A stretch of 64,000 nt of DNA, from the NCBI RefSeq assembly GCF_024347595.1, contig NZ_AP025506.1, positions 2,046,001 to 2,110,000 on the forward strand, in the 5' to 3' direction. Made by a program: the position numbers and the translations under genes. The DNA is from Vibrio pomeroyi (lineage in GTDB: Bacteria > Pseudomonadota > Gammaproteobacteria > Enterobacterales > Vibrionaceae). The notes beneath the pieces were generated by a model that did not search any database, was not told where the DNA came from, and worked only from the letters and a program-made list of their open reading frames with translations. Shown here piece after piece: positions 54,076 to 62,422 of the stretch (within the stretch, counting starts at the first letter, position 1; each line of letters starts with the position of its first letter).

Positions 54076-54594
54076 TTAAGAAGATTTAAGAGACATATCT
54101 GCGTCTAAAGCCTTTTCCAACCACATTGAACTGATGTATTGGCCATTTTTCTTTGCATATTCATTGAACACACCAACTTCTCGAAAGCCAAAATGCTTAT
54201 GCAGAGCGATAGATGCCTCATTAGGTAATGCCACACCGGAAAGAACTCGATGAACACCGAAATCAATGATTGATGCGAAGAGCTGAGAATACAACTTAGA
54301 GCCTATCCCTTTACCTTTTGCATCTTCAGTTAAATAAATGGTGACTTCAGCTGTATCTTCAAATGCCGATGTAGCTCTGTATTGTTGAGAGCATGCGAAA
54401 CCAAGTAGCGAGTCGTTTTCGGTTGCGACGTAAAGTTGATATTTACTATTGCTCGAGAATTGAGAGAACCATTGCTGTCGATTTTCCAACGTAAACTTCT
54501 CTTCTTCAAAGCGAGCATTGGTATGTTCAATATAAAAGTTGAAGATATCTGTAATTCCTTCAACATCAGACAATGTTCCTATTTTAATGTCCAT
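54076..54594 (-). CDS. GNAT-family N-acetyltransferase, phosphinothricin-acetyltransferase-like
   Basis: A 172-residue enzyme. It begins with the pattern DVEGITDIFNFYIEHTNARFEEE and has AEVTIYLTEDAKGKGIGSKL for acetyl-CoA and a final LHKHFGFREVGVFNEYAKKNGQY, which is the design of the PAT/MnaT group that acetylates phosphinothricin, methionine sulfone or similar amino acids. The true acceptor is not known. Not obviously in an operon with the GNAT gene downstream (72-bp gap). Confidence 0.85.
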   Translation of the reverse strand: MDIKIGTLSDVEGITDIFNFYIEHTNARFEEEKFTLENRQQWFSQFSSNSKYQLYVATENDSLLGFACSQQYRATSAFEDTAEVTIYLTEDAKGKGIGSKLYSQLFASIIDFGVHRVLSGVALPNEASIALHKHFGFREVGVFNEYAKKNGQYISSMWLEKALDADMSLKSS

Positions 54595-54679
54595 GTAATG
54601 TCCTTTTTCAATTGTGCTTAATCACCCAAACCAACACATAAAATACACAACACACGTAGATTCATCTTTGAAGGGTTAG

Positions 54680-55258
54680 CTATGTACATTCCAGCCAACT
54701 GTACTCCATTTGACGCGCAACTTTCTTGGCAAACTGTAGGCCGTTATGTACTGATACCAAATGTAAGCTCATATCTATACCTGCCGAGATACCGCCAGAT
54801 GTAGTGAATTTACCTGACGCCACCCATCGTTTATCACTGATCACATTTAAACTTGGGAATTGCTGCGCTAAGTCGAAGATGTCTTCCCAATGAGTGGTTA
54901 CTGTTAACCCCTCAAGTAAACCTGCTTTAGCTAAAAGAAATGCACCAGTACAAACAGACACGACTTGTGAGGCCAATTCTGAAACAGAAGATATCCAATT
55001 GAGCACATTTGGCTTGTTCATTTCGTCAGTATGTACACCACCAACGACCATCAACAAATCTATTTTGGGGTGGTTAGTTAACGAGTAGTCAGGCAATACC
55101 TTAAAACCGCCGCGAGCTATAACCTGTTCTGCAGTTTCGGAGATTAAAAACACATTTAGATCTTCAGCACCTAAGCGCTTTGCTGTACTGAAAACTTCAA
55201 ACGGGCCAGAGAAGTCGAGAACTTCTGCTTGATTATAAATATAGATTCCGATGTTCAT
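54680..55258 (-). CDS. DJ-1/PfpI-family protein
   Basis: A 192-residue protein of the class I glutamine amidotransferase-like superfamily. It begins MNIGIYIYNQAEVLDFSGPFEVF, the pattern of the isonitrile hydratase and AraC-associated subgroup, and carries the nucleophile C103 in VSVCTGAFLLAKAGLL. The GGVHTD elbow and TSGGISAGIDMSLHLV match this subgroup. The role may be isonitrile hydratase or a small-molecule sensor; not decided. AGGTGC lies before the ATG. Confidence 0.85.
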   Translation of the reverse strand: MNIGIYIYNQAEVLDFSGPFEVFSTAKRLGAEDLNVFLISETAEQVIARGGFKVLPDYSLTNHPKIDLLMVVGGVHTDEMNKPNVLNWISSVSELASQVVSVCTGAFLLAKAGLLEGLTVTTHWEDIFDLAQQFPSLNVISDKRWVASGKFTTSGGISAGIDMSLHLVSVHNGLQFAKKVARQMEYSWLECT

Positions 55259-55333
55259 TGCACCTCCATGTACAACTTCATTAATAACTAGAATTTACCA
55301 TAAACATCTTGTCCGGCTAATTCATACACCCCA

Positions 55334-55546
55334 TTAAGGATTCTTAACTTTACCCATTTTAGCCAGGATGCCTTTCCCCTTTTCATAAACAAGAGATAAA
55401 CCAAAGTAGACTGAAACCCACAAGACAACATCGAGAGCGGCTAACTTGATATCTAGTGGATCTGAAAAGATGTTATAGGTGTGCCCAAACTTTGCTTCAA
55501 TTGATTTAACTAAAATCACTGTAGCGATAAAAATCACAATCCTCAT
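55334..55546 (-). CDS. Small membrane protein, 70 residues
   Basis: Two hydrophobic segments (residues 1-15 and about 36-53) and a basic tail (KGKGILAKMGKVKNP). The ATG follows AAACCC with no strong ribosome site, so the start is not certain. Function unknown; the protein looks genuine from its helix spacing and codon content. Confidence 0.55.
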   Translation of the reverse strand: MRIVIFIATVILVKSIEAKFGHTYNIFSDPLDIKLAALDVVLWVSVYFGLSLVYEKGKGILAKMGKVKNP

Positions 55547-55636
55547 GGGTTTCCCTATCTATATGTTTAAACTAAATCGTACACATGCGTGTGGATATTG
55601 TTTAAGTTATTCCAAGTATATAATGCACTAACAACC

Positions 55637-56077
55637 TTACTTGTCATCGACCTTTTCTATAAACCAAGTCCCATGGCATGGGCCATTGGTTAAATGCCAA
55701 CGACCATCAAATCTCTTGCTGTTGCCAGTTGCAGAAAAACGATAATCCCACTGGCGATGTTTGGCATATAAACGTAAGTCGCCACTTTCCGTCACCCAAC
55801 CTTCTAATGGTGTTCCGTTGTAGGTAAGCCTTAGCATGGCTTTACCCTCACTAATGAATCCGGTGATGGTTGTGCGTTCACACATATTATTGCCAGTGGT
55901 GTTAATACGGCGACCTAGCCACTCACCGTCAAAATCAGTAGAAGGCACAAATTGAGGACTATTAGGAAGTTTAGGGAACGACTCAGAATTACTGGACCCG
56001 AACCATTGAAGTTCGCGGCCAACGAGGAAGAAGACAACAAAGCCAATTGATACAGCGATAACAAATCCCTTTTTCAT
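55637..56077 (-). CDS. Membrane-anchored extracytoplasmic protein of unknown function
   Basis: A 146-residue protein with an N-terminal hydrophobic anchor (residues 5-22) and a soluble domain with repeating Trp/Gly strands (FDGEWLGRRINTTG, LRLTYNGTPLEGWVTESGDL, RRFDGRWHLT-like). Two cysteines (MCERTTI and GPCHGTW) may form a disulfide. No family recognised. Confidence 0.65.
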   Translation of the reverse strand: MKKGFVIAVSIGFVVFFLVGRELQWFGSSNSESFPKLPNSPQFVPSTDFDGEWLGRRINTTGNNMCERTTITGFISEGKAMLRLTYNGTPLEGWVTESGDLRLYAKHRQWDYRFSATGNSKRFDGRWHLTNGPCHGTWFIEKVDDK

Positions 56078-56215
56078 AATCTAGTCGCCTTCTTATAAAA
56101 ATAAGAAGAACCCTAACATAATGAAAAGTAATGAGTTAGATAAAATAATATCAACTTTGATGTATAACACAGATTGAATTTGGATCTTTGTTCACTGACT
56201 AACGGATTCTGCACC

Positions 56216-56623
56216 TTAGGTTGAGCGCCCTTCTGGAAAAACGCTTAACTCGGCCTGTAATTCACACCAATTCGCTTTGTAGTTTGTATAAATCTGAGCA
56301 TCAATTTTGACAGGAATATCGACATCGAACGTTGATATCGCCAACTCGATATTTTCAAGAGGTTCACCTTGAACTCTGAAGCCAAGGCTTGATCCACAGT
56401 TGGAGCAGAATGTTCGCGTTGTGCCGTTTGATGCGACAAACTCTTTGAGTCGATCTTTGCCAGAAAGCCAGTTTAAGCCTTGTACACCAACAAGCGTCCC
56501 AAAAGCGGCACCATGGAATTTTCGGCACATTGAACAATGGCAGTTGGCGGCTTTTTCGCTGAACCCTTCAACTGAAAAACGAACACTGCCACACAAACAC
56601 GATCCTTTAAAATCTGTACTCAT
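56216..56623 (-). CDS. GFA-family (CENP-V/GFA fold) zinc protein
   Basis: A 135-residue protein with the cysteine pattern of glutathione-dependent formaldehyde-activating-like enzymes: CLCGSVRF near the N-terminus, CHCSMCRKFHGAAFG at about residues 28-42 and FCSNCGSSLGF at about 92-102. These bind one structural and one catalytic zinc. Family substrates are diverse, including glutathione adducts. Cytosolic, single gene. Confidence 0.88.
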   Translation of the reverse strand: MSTDFKGSCLCGSVRFSVEGFSEKAANCHCSMCRKFHGAAFGTLVGVQGLNWLSGKDRLKEFVASNGTTRTFCSNCGSSLGFRVQGEPLENIELAISTFDVDIPVKIDAQIYTNYKANWCELQAELSVFPEGRST

Positions 56624-56677
56624 CCTGAGTCTCCTTCCCTTTAATACAGTGTGTTAACCCACTGGCTATTGCGGCTT

Positions 56678-57178
56678 CTAACTATTTAACGCATTACGCC
56701 AATATTGCACCGTTTTATCAGAGACAGAACCATTTTCATTCGCTGCTGCGACCAAGAAGTCACATAAGTTGGTCGCAACCTCTTCATTGCCTAGCAAGTA
56801 TAAACTGCGAATAGCTCTCGTTAGTCGAAGCTGGTTATGGTCATGATTCTTCAACCATACATGGTTTGCCGGGCTAAGTGGCAATAATGACGATATCTCA
56901 CTTCCGTCTCGCTGCATGCCCCAAAATTCAAGCATCAGGTCAAGCACTTGTAGATGAGCTGTGCGAAGATCTTCTGAGTTAGCAAAAATCACCCTATCCT
57001 CTTGAGTAACCAACGGTGCATGTTGATTAAACTTAGTCCCTTCATCGATGGGGAAAAACACTTGGATATACTTATGGTCATGCTCCAACCAAAAGTGATT
57101 ATAAGCTAACAACTGTTCAATATTACGACCAAATTTATCTGGCACTACACCAGAGATAAAGCGAGTAATCTCACTCAT
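56678..57178 (-). CDS. OGFr-like domain protein
   Basis: A 166-residue helical protein whose first half (LLAYNHFWLEHDHKYIQVFF, then PIDEGTKFNQHAPLVTQED) matches the conserved N-terminal domain of opioid growth factor receptor, a domain with the H-x-Y-I-Q-x-x-F-P core that also occurs in many bacteria. The second half, LRLTRAIRSLYLLGNEE, also fits. The role in bacteria is unknown. No signal or membrane segment. Confidence 0.75.
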   Translation of the reverse strand: MSEITRFISGVVPDKFGRNIEQLLAYNHFWLEHDHKYIQVFFPIDEGTKFNQHAPLVTQEDRVIFANSEDLRTAHLQVLDLMLEFWGMQRDGSEISSLLPLSPANHVWLKNHDHNQLRLTRAIRSLYLLGNEEVATNLCDFLVAAANENGSVSDKTVQYWRNALNS

Positions 57179-57593
57179 TTTAAAATCCTACTGACTATAA
57201 ACCACCACTTGTGGGCGAATGCATTATTACGCAGTAAGCCGTGGAAAGCCTAGTCATTTACGTTGTAAGTACCGATCTGACTTCGAACTTCACATACCAC
57301 GTATTAGGAATCACTTTTGAATACATTCGACTTACTTTCCTAACAAACGACACTGGTACTCTGCGACACATTTTAGTTCTGCTGCATGTTCAGGGAATCG
57401 TTCGTGAAGAAAACACAAGGCATCCGTTGGCGTAGCGTATGAGTTTTATACTTAAGCATGCAATCAGTGTGTTAATAACTGAGTACTAAAACCTGAACGA
57501 CTAAAAGAGATAGGTAATATATGCACCGAAAGATTACATCTTTCAAAGACAAAATCCTTCAGAAAGCGTCCTTCGATGCATATAATTTCAAGC
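57179..57593. other. Intergenic region, no accepted gene
   Basis: About 415 bp. A 64-residue plus-strand frame at 57241-57435 starts with GTG and has no ribosome site or protein-like pattern that I trust, so I leave it out. No terminator found. Confidence 0.3.
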
Positions 57594-57658
57594 GACTGAC
57601 ATAAGTGACTAGCGTAAGTCGCTAACATAAGAGACTAACGCAAGCGTCTCAACACAAC
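57594..57658. repeat. 13-bp degenerate tandem repeat over the receiver-gene stop codon
   Basis: Plus-strand units GACTGACATAAGT, GACTAGCGTAAGT, CGCTAACATAAGA and GACTAACGCAAGC are contiguous, with a decayed fifth. On the minus strand each ends in or near TAG, and the gene's own TAG stop (57635-57637) is one of them. Confidence 0.55.
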
Positions 57659-58108
57659 CTGCTGGTCAAGCTCATTCTGATAGTCCGTATAATCAAGCCC
57701 TTGATCAAATATGTACTCAGTGACAAGAGTACGAATGCACTGAACTAATGTGCTTGCTTGCCAAGGCTTTTCAAAGTAACGGTCGATGCCTGCTGCATTA
57801 ATCGCATTGATGGTATCAGTATGAGTGGCCTGCCCCGTAAGAAGAATTTTCTTTGTATTCGTAAAGCGGCTGTCATGGAACACTTCCGTGAGTAACTCCA
57901 CACCCGTTTTCCCTGGCATCACATGATCAGACACGATGACGGTAATGTGTTCGCCTTCTGCGTCAAGTTCATCAATGAGATCAAGCACTTCTTGCGCTGA
58001 TTCACAATCTTCAATATTCAGCCAACTCGCCAGCGGCTCTAAATCTTGTATCACTGCGCTCAGTACTTCTCTCTGGTCATCGACACAGATTAAATTAAGC
58101 TTCTCCAT
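57635..58108 (-). CDS. Stand-alone receiver (response regulator) protein
   Basis: A 157-residue receiver with D10-D11, phospho-acceptor D61 (VIVSDHVMPG), the T in LLTGQA and K in YFEKPW. There is no DNA-binding or enzymatic output domain, only a 30-residue C-terminal extension. The ATG at 58108 has GAGGGTGAAC before it and overlaps the kinase gene by 14 bases. It likely acts by protein contact or as a phosphate sink for the adjacent kinase. Confidence 0.88.
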   Translation of the reverse strand: MEKLNLICVDDQREVLSAVIQDLEPLASWLNIEDCESAQEVLDLIDELDAEGEHITVIVSDHVMPGKTGVELLTEVFHDSRFTNTKKILLTGQATHTDTINAINAAGIDRYFEKPWQASTLVQCIRTLVTEYIFDQGLDYTDYQNELDQQVVLRRLR

Positions 58109-59450
58109 GTTCACCCTCTATTGGTAACTTGATTCTAAATACCGTTTTAGAAGCATCACTTTTCACAATGATACTTCCGCCATAACCTGCCACAATCCGC
58201 TTAACTACTGATAAACCCAAGCCCAATCCAAACGATAAACCACCTTTTTTAGTGGTGAAGTTAGGCTGAAATACCTTTCTACGAGTCGCCTCGTCTATCT
58301 CAGGGCCATTATTCGCGATCGTAACTAATATTCTTTTCTTACTTAATCTGGTTTGAATCTCTATTGCGGCATCGTCTGAATTCGACATTGCATCACAAGC
58401 ATTCTTTACAATGTTGACCCAAATCTGAACGAGCTCTGTTTTCGAGCCTTTAAAAGTCGGCAAATCTGCTGGGCTCAATCGCACAGACACTCTACGTAAC
58501 TCACTTTGTAACAACGATAAGGCATGGTTAATGGAGTCGTTAATATCAACCGCTTCTTCGGTGTCAATATCAACTCTGCCAAGTTGTTTAACCGATTTTA
58601 CGATGCCGACGGTGTGTCTAGATGCCAAACGTAAATCATGTAAATCACAGCCCATCTGCCAAAAACGAATCGCTTCTTCTGGGTTTTTCAGCCAATGCTT
58701 TGAAATAACGTCTGTTGCAGATAAAGCGTCAATTGGAATCGCCTTTGCAAGAGAGCGAGCAATGTTTTTGTCTAAACCATATTTTCTTTCAAATTGTCGC
58801 CCACGTGTTCGTGCTTCTAACGACGACGTTTTCTGACCATGCATTAACCCAAAATCGAAAAATTGACTGGCTTCTGGATGCACTTCTTCAAGTAGATCCA
58901 TGATGACCGTTTCAAGTCGACCAGATTTACTATTTACTACACCAATAGCATTGTTAAGTTCATGAGCAATCCCAGCAGCTAATTGACCCAAGGTCGTCAT
59001 TTGCTCAGCAGTATGTAACTTCTCTAGCGCTTTTTGTTTCGCGATCGCTTCCTGTGTTGCGCGGCGTTGACGACGCGACAACTCATTGACAATCACAGGT
59101 GTGAACTGTGCGGTAAGAGGACCAAATTTACGTTCATCTTCTGCAGGCGTGTCTTTATCGATCCACGCTAACTCAACATCGGTTTTAGCAACAACCGTTG
59201 AAGATGCTGTCCAATTACCAGAAAAGAAGCTATGAACGCCTATAAAAGCCCCACTCCCCGCGCTAAATACTCGCACTTGCGGTGTATTCGCATCGGAATA
59301 AAACCCTTCCAGTTCTCCACTCAACACATAATATAAACGAGTGTTTAACGCTGATTGTTCAATAATGGTGTTACCGGCACAGCACGTCACCCGACGTTCT
59401 GTGTGGTTAAAATAGCGATCGATCAGTGCTTCTAACTTTTGTTGATACAC
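58095..59450 (-). CDS. Histidine kinase with an N-terminal cyclic-nucleotide-binding-like domain
   Basis: A 451-residue soluble kinase. Residues about 10-115 are a Crp-type cNMP-binding-like beta barrel (LYYVLSGELEGFYSD, SAGSGAFIGVHSFFSGN). A coiled coil (about 120-150) leads to H163 in LAAGIAHELNNAIGVV. After a long insert (about 175-290) comes the ATPase with WVNIVKNACDAM, GLGLSVVKRIV. It begins six bases after the transporter stop, so transporter, kinase and receiver form one operon. I infer that it monitors or controls the transporter, but whether a nucleotide is bound is not known. Confidence 0.88.
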   Translation of the reverse strand: MYQQKLEALIDRYFNHTERRVTCCAGNTIIEQSALNTRLYYVLSGELEGFYSDANTPQVRVFSAGSGAFIGVHSFFSGNWTASSTVVAKTDVELAWIDKDTPAEDERKFGPLTAQFTPVIVNELSRRQRRATQEAIAKQKALEKLHTAEQMTTLGQLAAGIAHELNNAIGVVNSKSGRLETVIMDLLEEVHPEASQFFDFGLMHGQKTSSLEARTRGRQFERKYGLDKNIARSLAKAIPIDALSATDVISKHWLKNPEEAIRFWQMGCDLHDLRLASRHTVGIVKSVKQLGRVDIDTEEAVDINDSINHALSLLQSELRRVSVRLSPADLPTFKGSKTELVQIWVNIVKNACDAMSNSDDAAIEIQTRLSKKRILVTIANNGPEIDEATRRKVFQPNFTTKKGGLSFGLGLGLSVVKRIVAGYGGSIIVKSDASKTVFRIKLPIEGEHGEA

Positions 59451-59456
59451 GTATCG

Positions 59457-60875
59457 TTACCCTATGTGACCAATTGAATGTAGCACCCACACCATAACAA
59501 AGCTCAATAGCACACCAACCACACCCAAAATAATACCGATTCTGGCCATTTGATTACTTTGCACATGACCAGTGGCATGAGCCAACGCATTCGGTGGCGT
59601 ACTGATTGGTAGCGACATACCTAATGAAGCGGCAAAAGTCACAACCAGAATTAACGTTAACTCACCACCTAGTGGCGTGAGTGAAGCCATAGACGAACCT
59701 AATGCAGCCATAATTGGCATTAACAAGTTAGCCGTTGCGGTATGAGACATAAAGTTTGCCATTACCAAACACAAGAACGCCGCCCCGAACAACACCACAT
59801 AGGGTGAGTAAGCATCAAACGGAATACTGTGTACCACGAGCTTTGCTAAGCCAGTTTTATCGAGCGCTAAACCAAGCGCAATACCACCTGATACAAGCCA
59901 CAATACGTCCCAAGAAATTTTCTTCAGGTCTTCTTTATTGATGATCCCAGTAAGAGAGAACACAGCAACTGGAATCAGAGCGACGGTATAAGAGTTCATG
60001 CCATGGCTTGAGCCCATTAACCAAAGAATGATGGTGAGCGCAAAAGTGACGTACACCGCAATGGCTTTGGGTGTTTTAAGGAATTTACCTTTAATACTTA
60101 GTTCGATTTTCTTTTGGTCAGCTTTGTACATAAAGCCGATTAAAAACCACGCTAACGCCATCATAATCACGACAAACGGCACACCAAATGCCATCCATTC
60201 GCCGAACGTAATTAGGTTATCGCCAACTAAATATTTAAGTGCGATAGCGTTCGGAGGGGTACCGATCGGGGTACCAATGCCACCGATGTTAGCGGCAACA
60301 GGAATACAAAGCGCAAACGCTACACGACCGGGGTCTTTCGGACCAAACACAGCCAGCACCGGCGTTAAAATGGATAGCATCATTGCCGTTGTTGCCGTGT
60401 TAGACATAAACATCGAAAAGATACCAGTGATCAACATTAAGCCGAGCATCACAAACTTTGGGTCTTGTCCAAATGGCTTCAACAACACGCGAGCTAAGTT
60501 TACGTCTAATCGATATTTAGTGGCAGCCATCGCTAAGAAGAAACCACCTAAAAACAGCATGATGATTGGGCTAGCGAATGTCGCCATGATATCGCTGTAT
60601 TTTAACAGCTCACCAAAATGTTCTTCCCCATGATCAAACCTTAAAAAGATCAGCCCTTTATCCGACAACATCAATAATTGCAGAACGATAATAACAACAG
60701 ACGTCGCGTAAATCGGGATAGGCTCGAACACCCAGCACAATGCCGCTAATAAAAAGATCGCAATAACGCGTTGTTGAATAATCGTAAGGCCTTCAAATGG
60801 AAACGCTGATAGCGGCATTACGAGGATAATGAAAGGAATTAAAATAGGGATAATGTATTTAATATAGGGGCGCAT
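59457..60875 (-). CDS. DASS (SLC13-type) anion:sodium symporter
   Basis: A 472-residue inner-membrane transporter related to Vibrio cholerae VcINDY and CitT. It carries the first SNT motif (FMSNTATTAMML, about residues 157-168), GTPIGTPPNAIALKYLVG, and the second repeat with ISTPPNALAHATG. The second SNT of the family is replaced by SHT (NFMSHTATANLLMP, about residue 380). DASS proteins take up succinate, citrate or related dicarboxylates with sodium, or sulfate; the substrate is not determined. First gene of the operon with the kinase and receiver. Confidence 0.9.
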   Translation of the reverse strand: MRPYIKYIIPILIPFIILVMPLSAFPFEGLTIIQQRVIAIFLLAALCWVFEPIPIYATSVVIIVLQLLMLSDKGLIFLRFDHGEEHFGELLKYSDIMATFASPIIMLFLGGFFLAMAATKYRLDVNLARVLLKPFGQDPKFVMLGLMLITGIFSMFMSNTATTAMMLSILTPVLAVFGPKDPGRVAFALCIPVAANIGGIGTPIGTPPNAIALKYLVGDNLITFGEWMAFGVPFVVIMMALAWFLIGFMYKADQKKIELSIKGKFLKTPKAIAVYVTFALTIILWLMGSSHGMNSYTVALIPVAVFSLTGIINKEDLKKISWDVLWLVSGGIALGLALDKTGLAKLVVHSIPFDAYSPYVVLFGAAFLCLVMANFMSHTATANLLMPIMAALGSSMASLTPLGGELTLILVVTFAASLGMSLPISTPPNALAHATGHVQSNQMARIGIILGVVGVLLSFVMVWVLHSIGHIG

Positions 60876-61348
60876 AGCACAAAAACTCTTCCTGAGATAA
60901 CAACTACTTAGAAATTAGATTTACAGTTCTAATTTGGATCCGACAACGAATTATCGAACTCTTGTCACTATCTCACTCTCGGCTAGATCAATGATTGCGT
61001 GATCACGATATCCCCTTTTTCGATTCTGTGCGCTACCTCTACGTTTGTATGTCGTTTACTGTTGCAATTAAATTCCGAGAAACAAAAAGCAAACGTTCGC
61101 CTTTGCGTGGGAGATCCGTAAACTTCGGCGCTTGCACCGTTGCAGAGTACTCGCCTAAAACTTCAATCTCAGTTTGGTCTATCAGCTCACTCGTTTTAAG
61201 CCACACATTGTCTTATTTAGCGAAATAAGCATTCAGATAGTTCGCAGCCAAATAAGCTTTTAAAGAATGAGGTTAGTGAATGCCGGCACTGCTATAAAGT
61301 GCCTTTCCAATAGTTGGTCGCTTGTCATGTTTCCTCCGTGAAACTGAC
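60876..61348. other. Upstream region of the transporter and integron boundary
   Basis: About 470 bp between the DASS gene and the first cassette. It includes the promoter region of the DASS operon and the short minus-strand frame at 61039-61206. Upstream of that frame, another in-frame stretch (about 61213-61272) reads SLKAYLAANYLNAYFAK before a stop, which looks like a piece of decayed coding sequence. Confidence 0.35.
61039..61206 (-). pseudogene. Short coding remnant or small protein gene
   Basis: A 55-codon minus-strand frame starting with GTG: MWLKTSELIDQTEIEVLGEY, then SATVQAPKFTDLPRKGERLL, then FVSRNLIATVNDIQT. The amino-acid mix is that of a real protein, but the ribosome site is weak and a second in-frame coding-like stretch lies just upstream beyond a stop codon. 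A decayed gene broken by a stop is the simplest reading; a true small gene is possible. Confidence 0.3.
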
Positions 61349-61434
61349 CCTTAACTCTATGCTGAGAGATGGCGCCATGTGGGATGAAAATACAGCCAAA
61401 AACTAATCATTGACTCCATAGTCGTTTGTTAGGC
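61349..61434 (-). repeat. Possible degenerate terminal attC site
   Basis: On the minus strand the last cassette gene ends in GCCTAAC, an R''-type core that includes its TAA stop. A degenerate partner (GTTAAGG) lies about 80 bases on. Internal pairing is weak. If real, this is the last attC of the array; otherwise the array ends at about 61430. Confidence 0.35.
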
Positions 61435-61767
61435 GACGACTAAACCGGTGAAGAACAGGCTTTTATCAATAACACCAACCGCTACCAAACCTATCAGAGC
61501 TAGAGAAAATACAGCTAGCCAACCGTGCTTCAGAAGCAAACTATATTGCGGCCTGATACGCTCAAGCTTCAGCAAGCGGCGATACTCATAAGCCTGTGTA
61601 TAACACCAAGAACACAGAACGATAAATATCAACATTGCTAGTTTTTGACTTCCCTCAACGCTAACTAAACCACCAAAAATACCTAGAGCGACTGCCCCAA
61701 CAGTATTTGAGACACCTTTAAAGTAGTCGATAACCAATTGTTCGGAATAACTATCATATAATTTCAT
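61429..61767 (-). CDS. Cassette-encoded membrane protein of unknown function
   Basis: A 112-residue protein with about four hydrophobic segments (roughly residues 20-37, 42-58, 80-97 and 98-112) and a charged middle (RRLLKLERIRPQYS). No family recognised. The gene lies 30 bases after the attC at 61797 with little leader, and its stop overlaps an R''-like core, both usual for integron cassettes. Confidence 0.6.
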   Translation of the reverse strand: MKLYDSYSEQLVIDYFKGVSNTVGAVALGIFGGLVSVEGSQKLAMLIFIVLCSWCYTQAYEYRRLLKLERIRPQYSLLLKHGWLAVFSLALIGLVAVGVIDKSLFFTGLVVA

Positions 61768-61796
61768 ATTCAATCTTCAATATTTTCGTATTAGAC

Positions 61797-61896
61797 GCCT
61801 AACGCCGCCTTAAGTGGACTAAAATAGTGGGTTAAAATGTGCAGCGAAGCGAAACCTAACCCACTGTTTTAGTTTCGTTTAAAGTCCTTGTTAAAT
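61797..61896 (-). repeat. attC recombination site of an integron cassette
   Basis: On the minus strand the site runs from ATTTAAC (R'', fits RYYYAAC) to GTTAGGC (R', fits GTTRRRY), 100 bp. The inner arms ACTAAAACAGTGGGTTA and TAACCCACTATTTTAGT pair at 16 of 17 positions, giving the long imperfect hairpin expected of attC. Confidence 0.75.
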
Positions 61897-61902
61897 GTAT
61901 TT

Positions 61903-62292
61903 CTAGTCGAATGGAGTGAATTGAATGTCATATCCATACGGGTTTTCTCTAGGAGGCTCTTCTGGCTCAGTAGAATATATTTGAATTTCACCTGTCACCT
62001 TAAAGCCGATTTGGTTTCCAATACTTGTTACCATATATGGAGGCTCGTCAATGTCATTAGCCCACACTTTTATTCCCATAATGGCATTACCTTTGGGGCA
62101 AGAGAAGCCTTCTTTCATTTCACCACAAACGCCTTCAGCTAAAACGGTGAAATGGCTGTATGGGGTCGTTTCTCTCTCATAACGAACCTTTAACTTCCAA
62201 TCAGAATCATCATTCATACTTTCACTTTGAACACTTGTCACAATAAACATTAACGTGATTACTGCGATTAAATTAGGAATATTCATATACAT
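61903..62292 (-). CDS. Cassette-encoded secreted protein of unknown function
   Basis: A 129-residue protein with a signal peptide (hydrophobic core about 6-20, cleavage near VQS23) and a mature domain with two cysteines (GVCGEMKEGFSCPKGN). No family recognised. The first ATG overlaps the attC core directly upstream and there is no ribosome site; an ATG two codons later is an equal choice. Both features are usual for cassettes. Confidence 0.6.
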   Translation of the reverse strand: MYMNIPNLIAVITLMFIVTSVQSESMNDDSDWKLKVRYERETTPYSHFTVLAEGVCGEMKEGFSCPKGNAIMGIKVWANDIDEPPYMVTSIGNQIGFKVTGEIQIYSTEPEEPPRENPYGYDIQFTPFD

Positions 62293-62393
62293 TTAACGCC
62301 CAATTAAGGTTTGAGTAACGCTACCACAAAACTCAACCATGCCACCGTAAACACTGTACTCAAATTTAAAACCAAAAATCCCAAGCGTTAGGA
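62291..62393 (-). repeat. attC recombination site of an integron cassette
   Basis: On the minus strand, from TCCTAAC to GTTAAAT (103 bp), with TAACGC / GCGTTA outer arms and TTTGAGTA / TACTCAAA inner arms. Clearly related in sequence to the site at 63598. Confidence 0.7.
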
Positions 62394-62422
62394 ATCACTA
62401 TTAAATGCTTGTATGCCTGGTT

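Noticed and set aside
57241..57435. 64-residue frame starting with GTG
   Set aside because: No ribosome site, no family pattern, and no supporting terminator.
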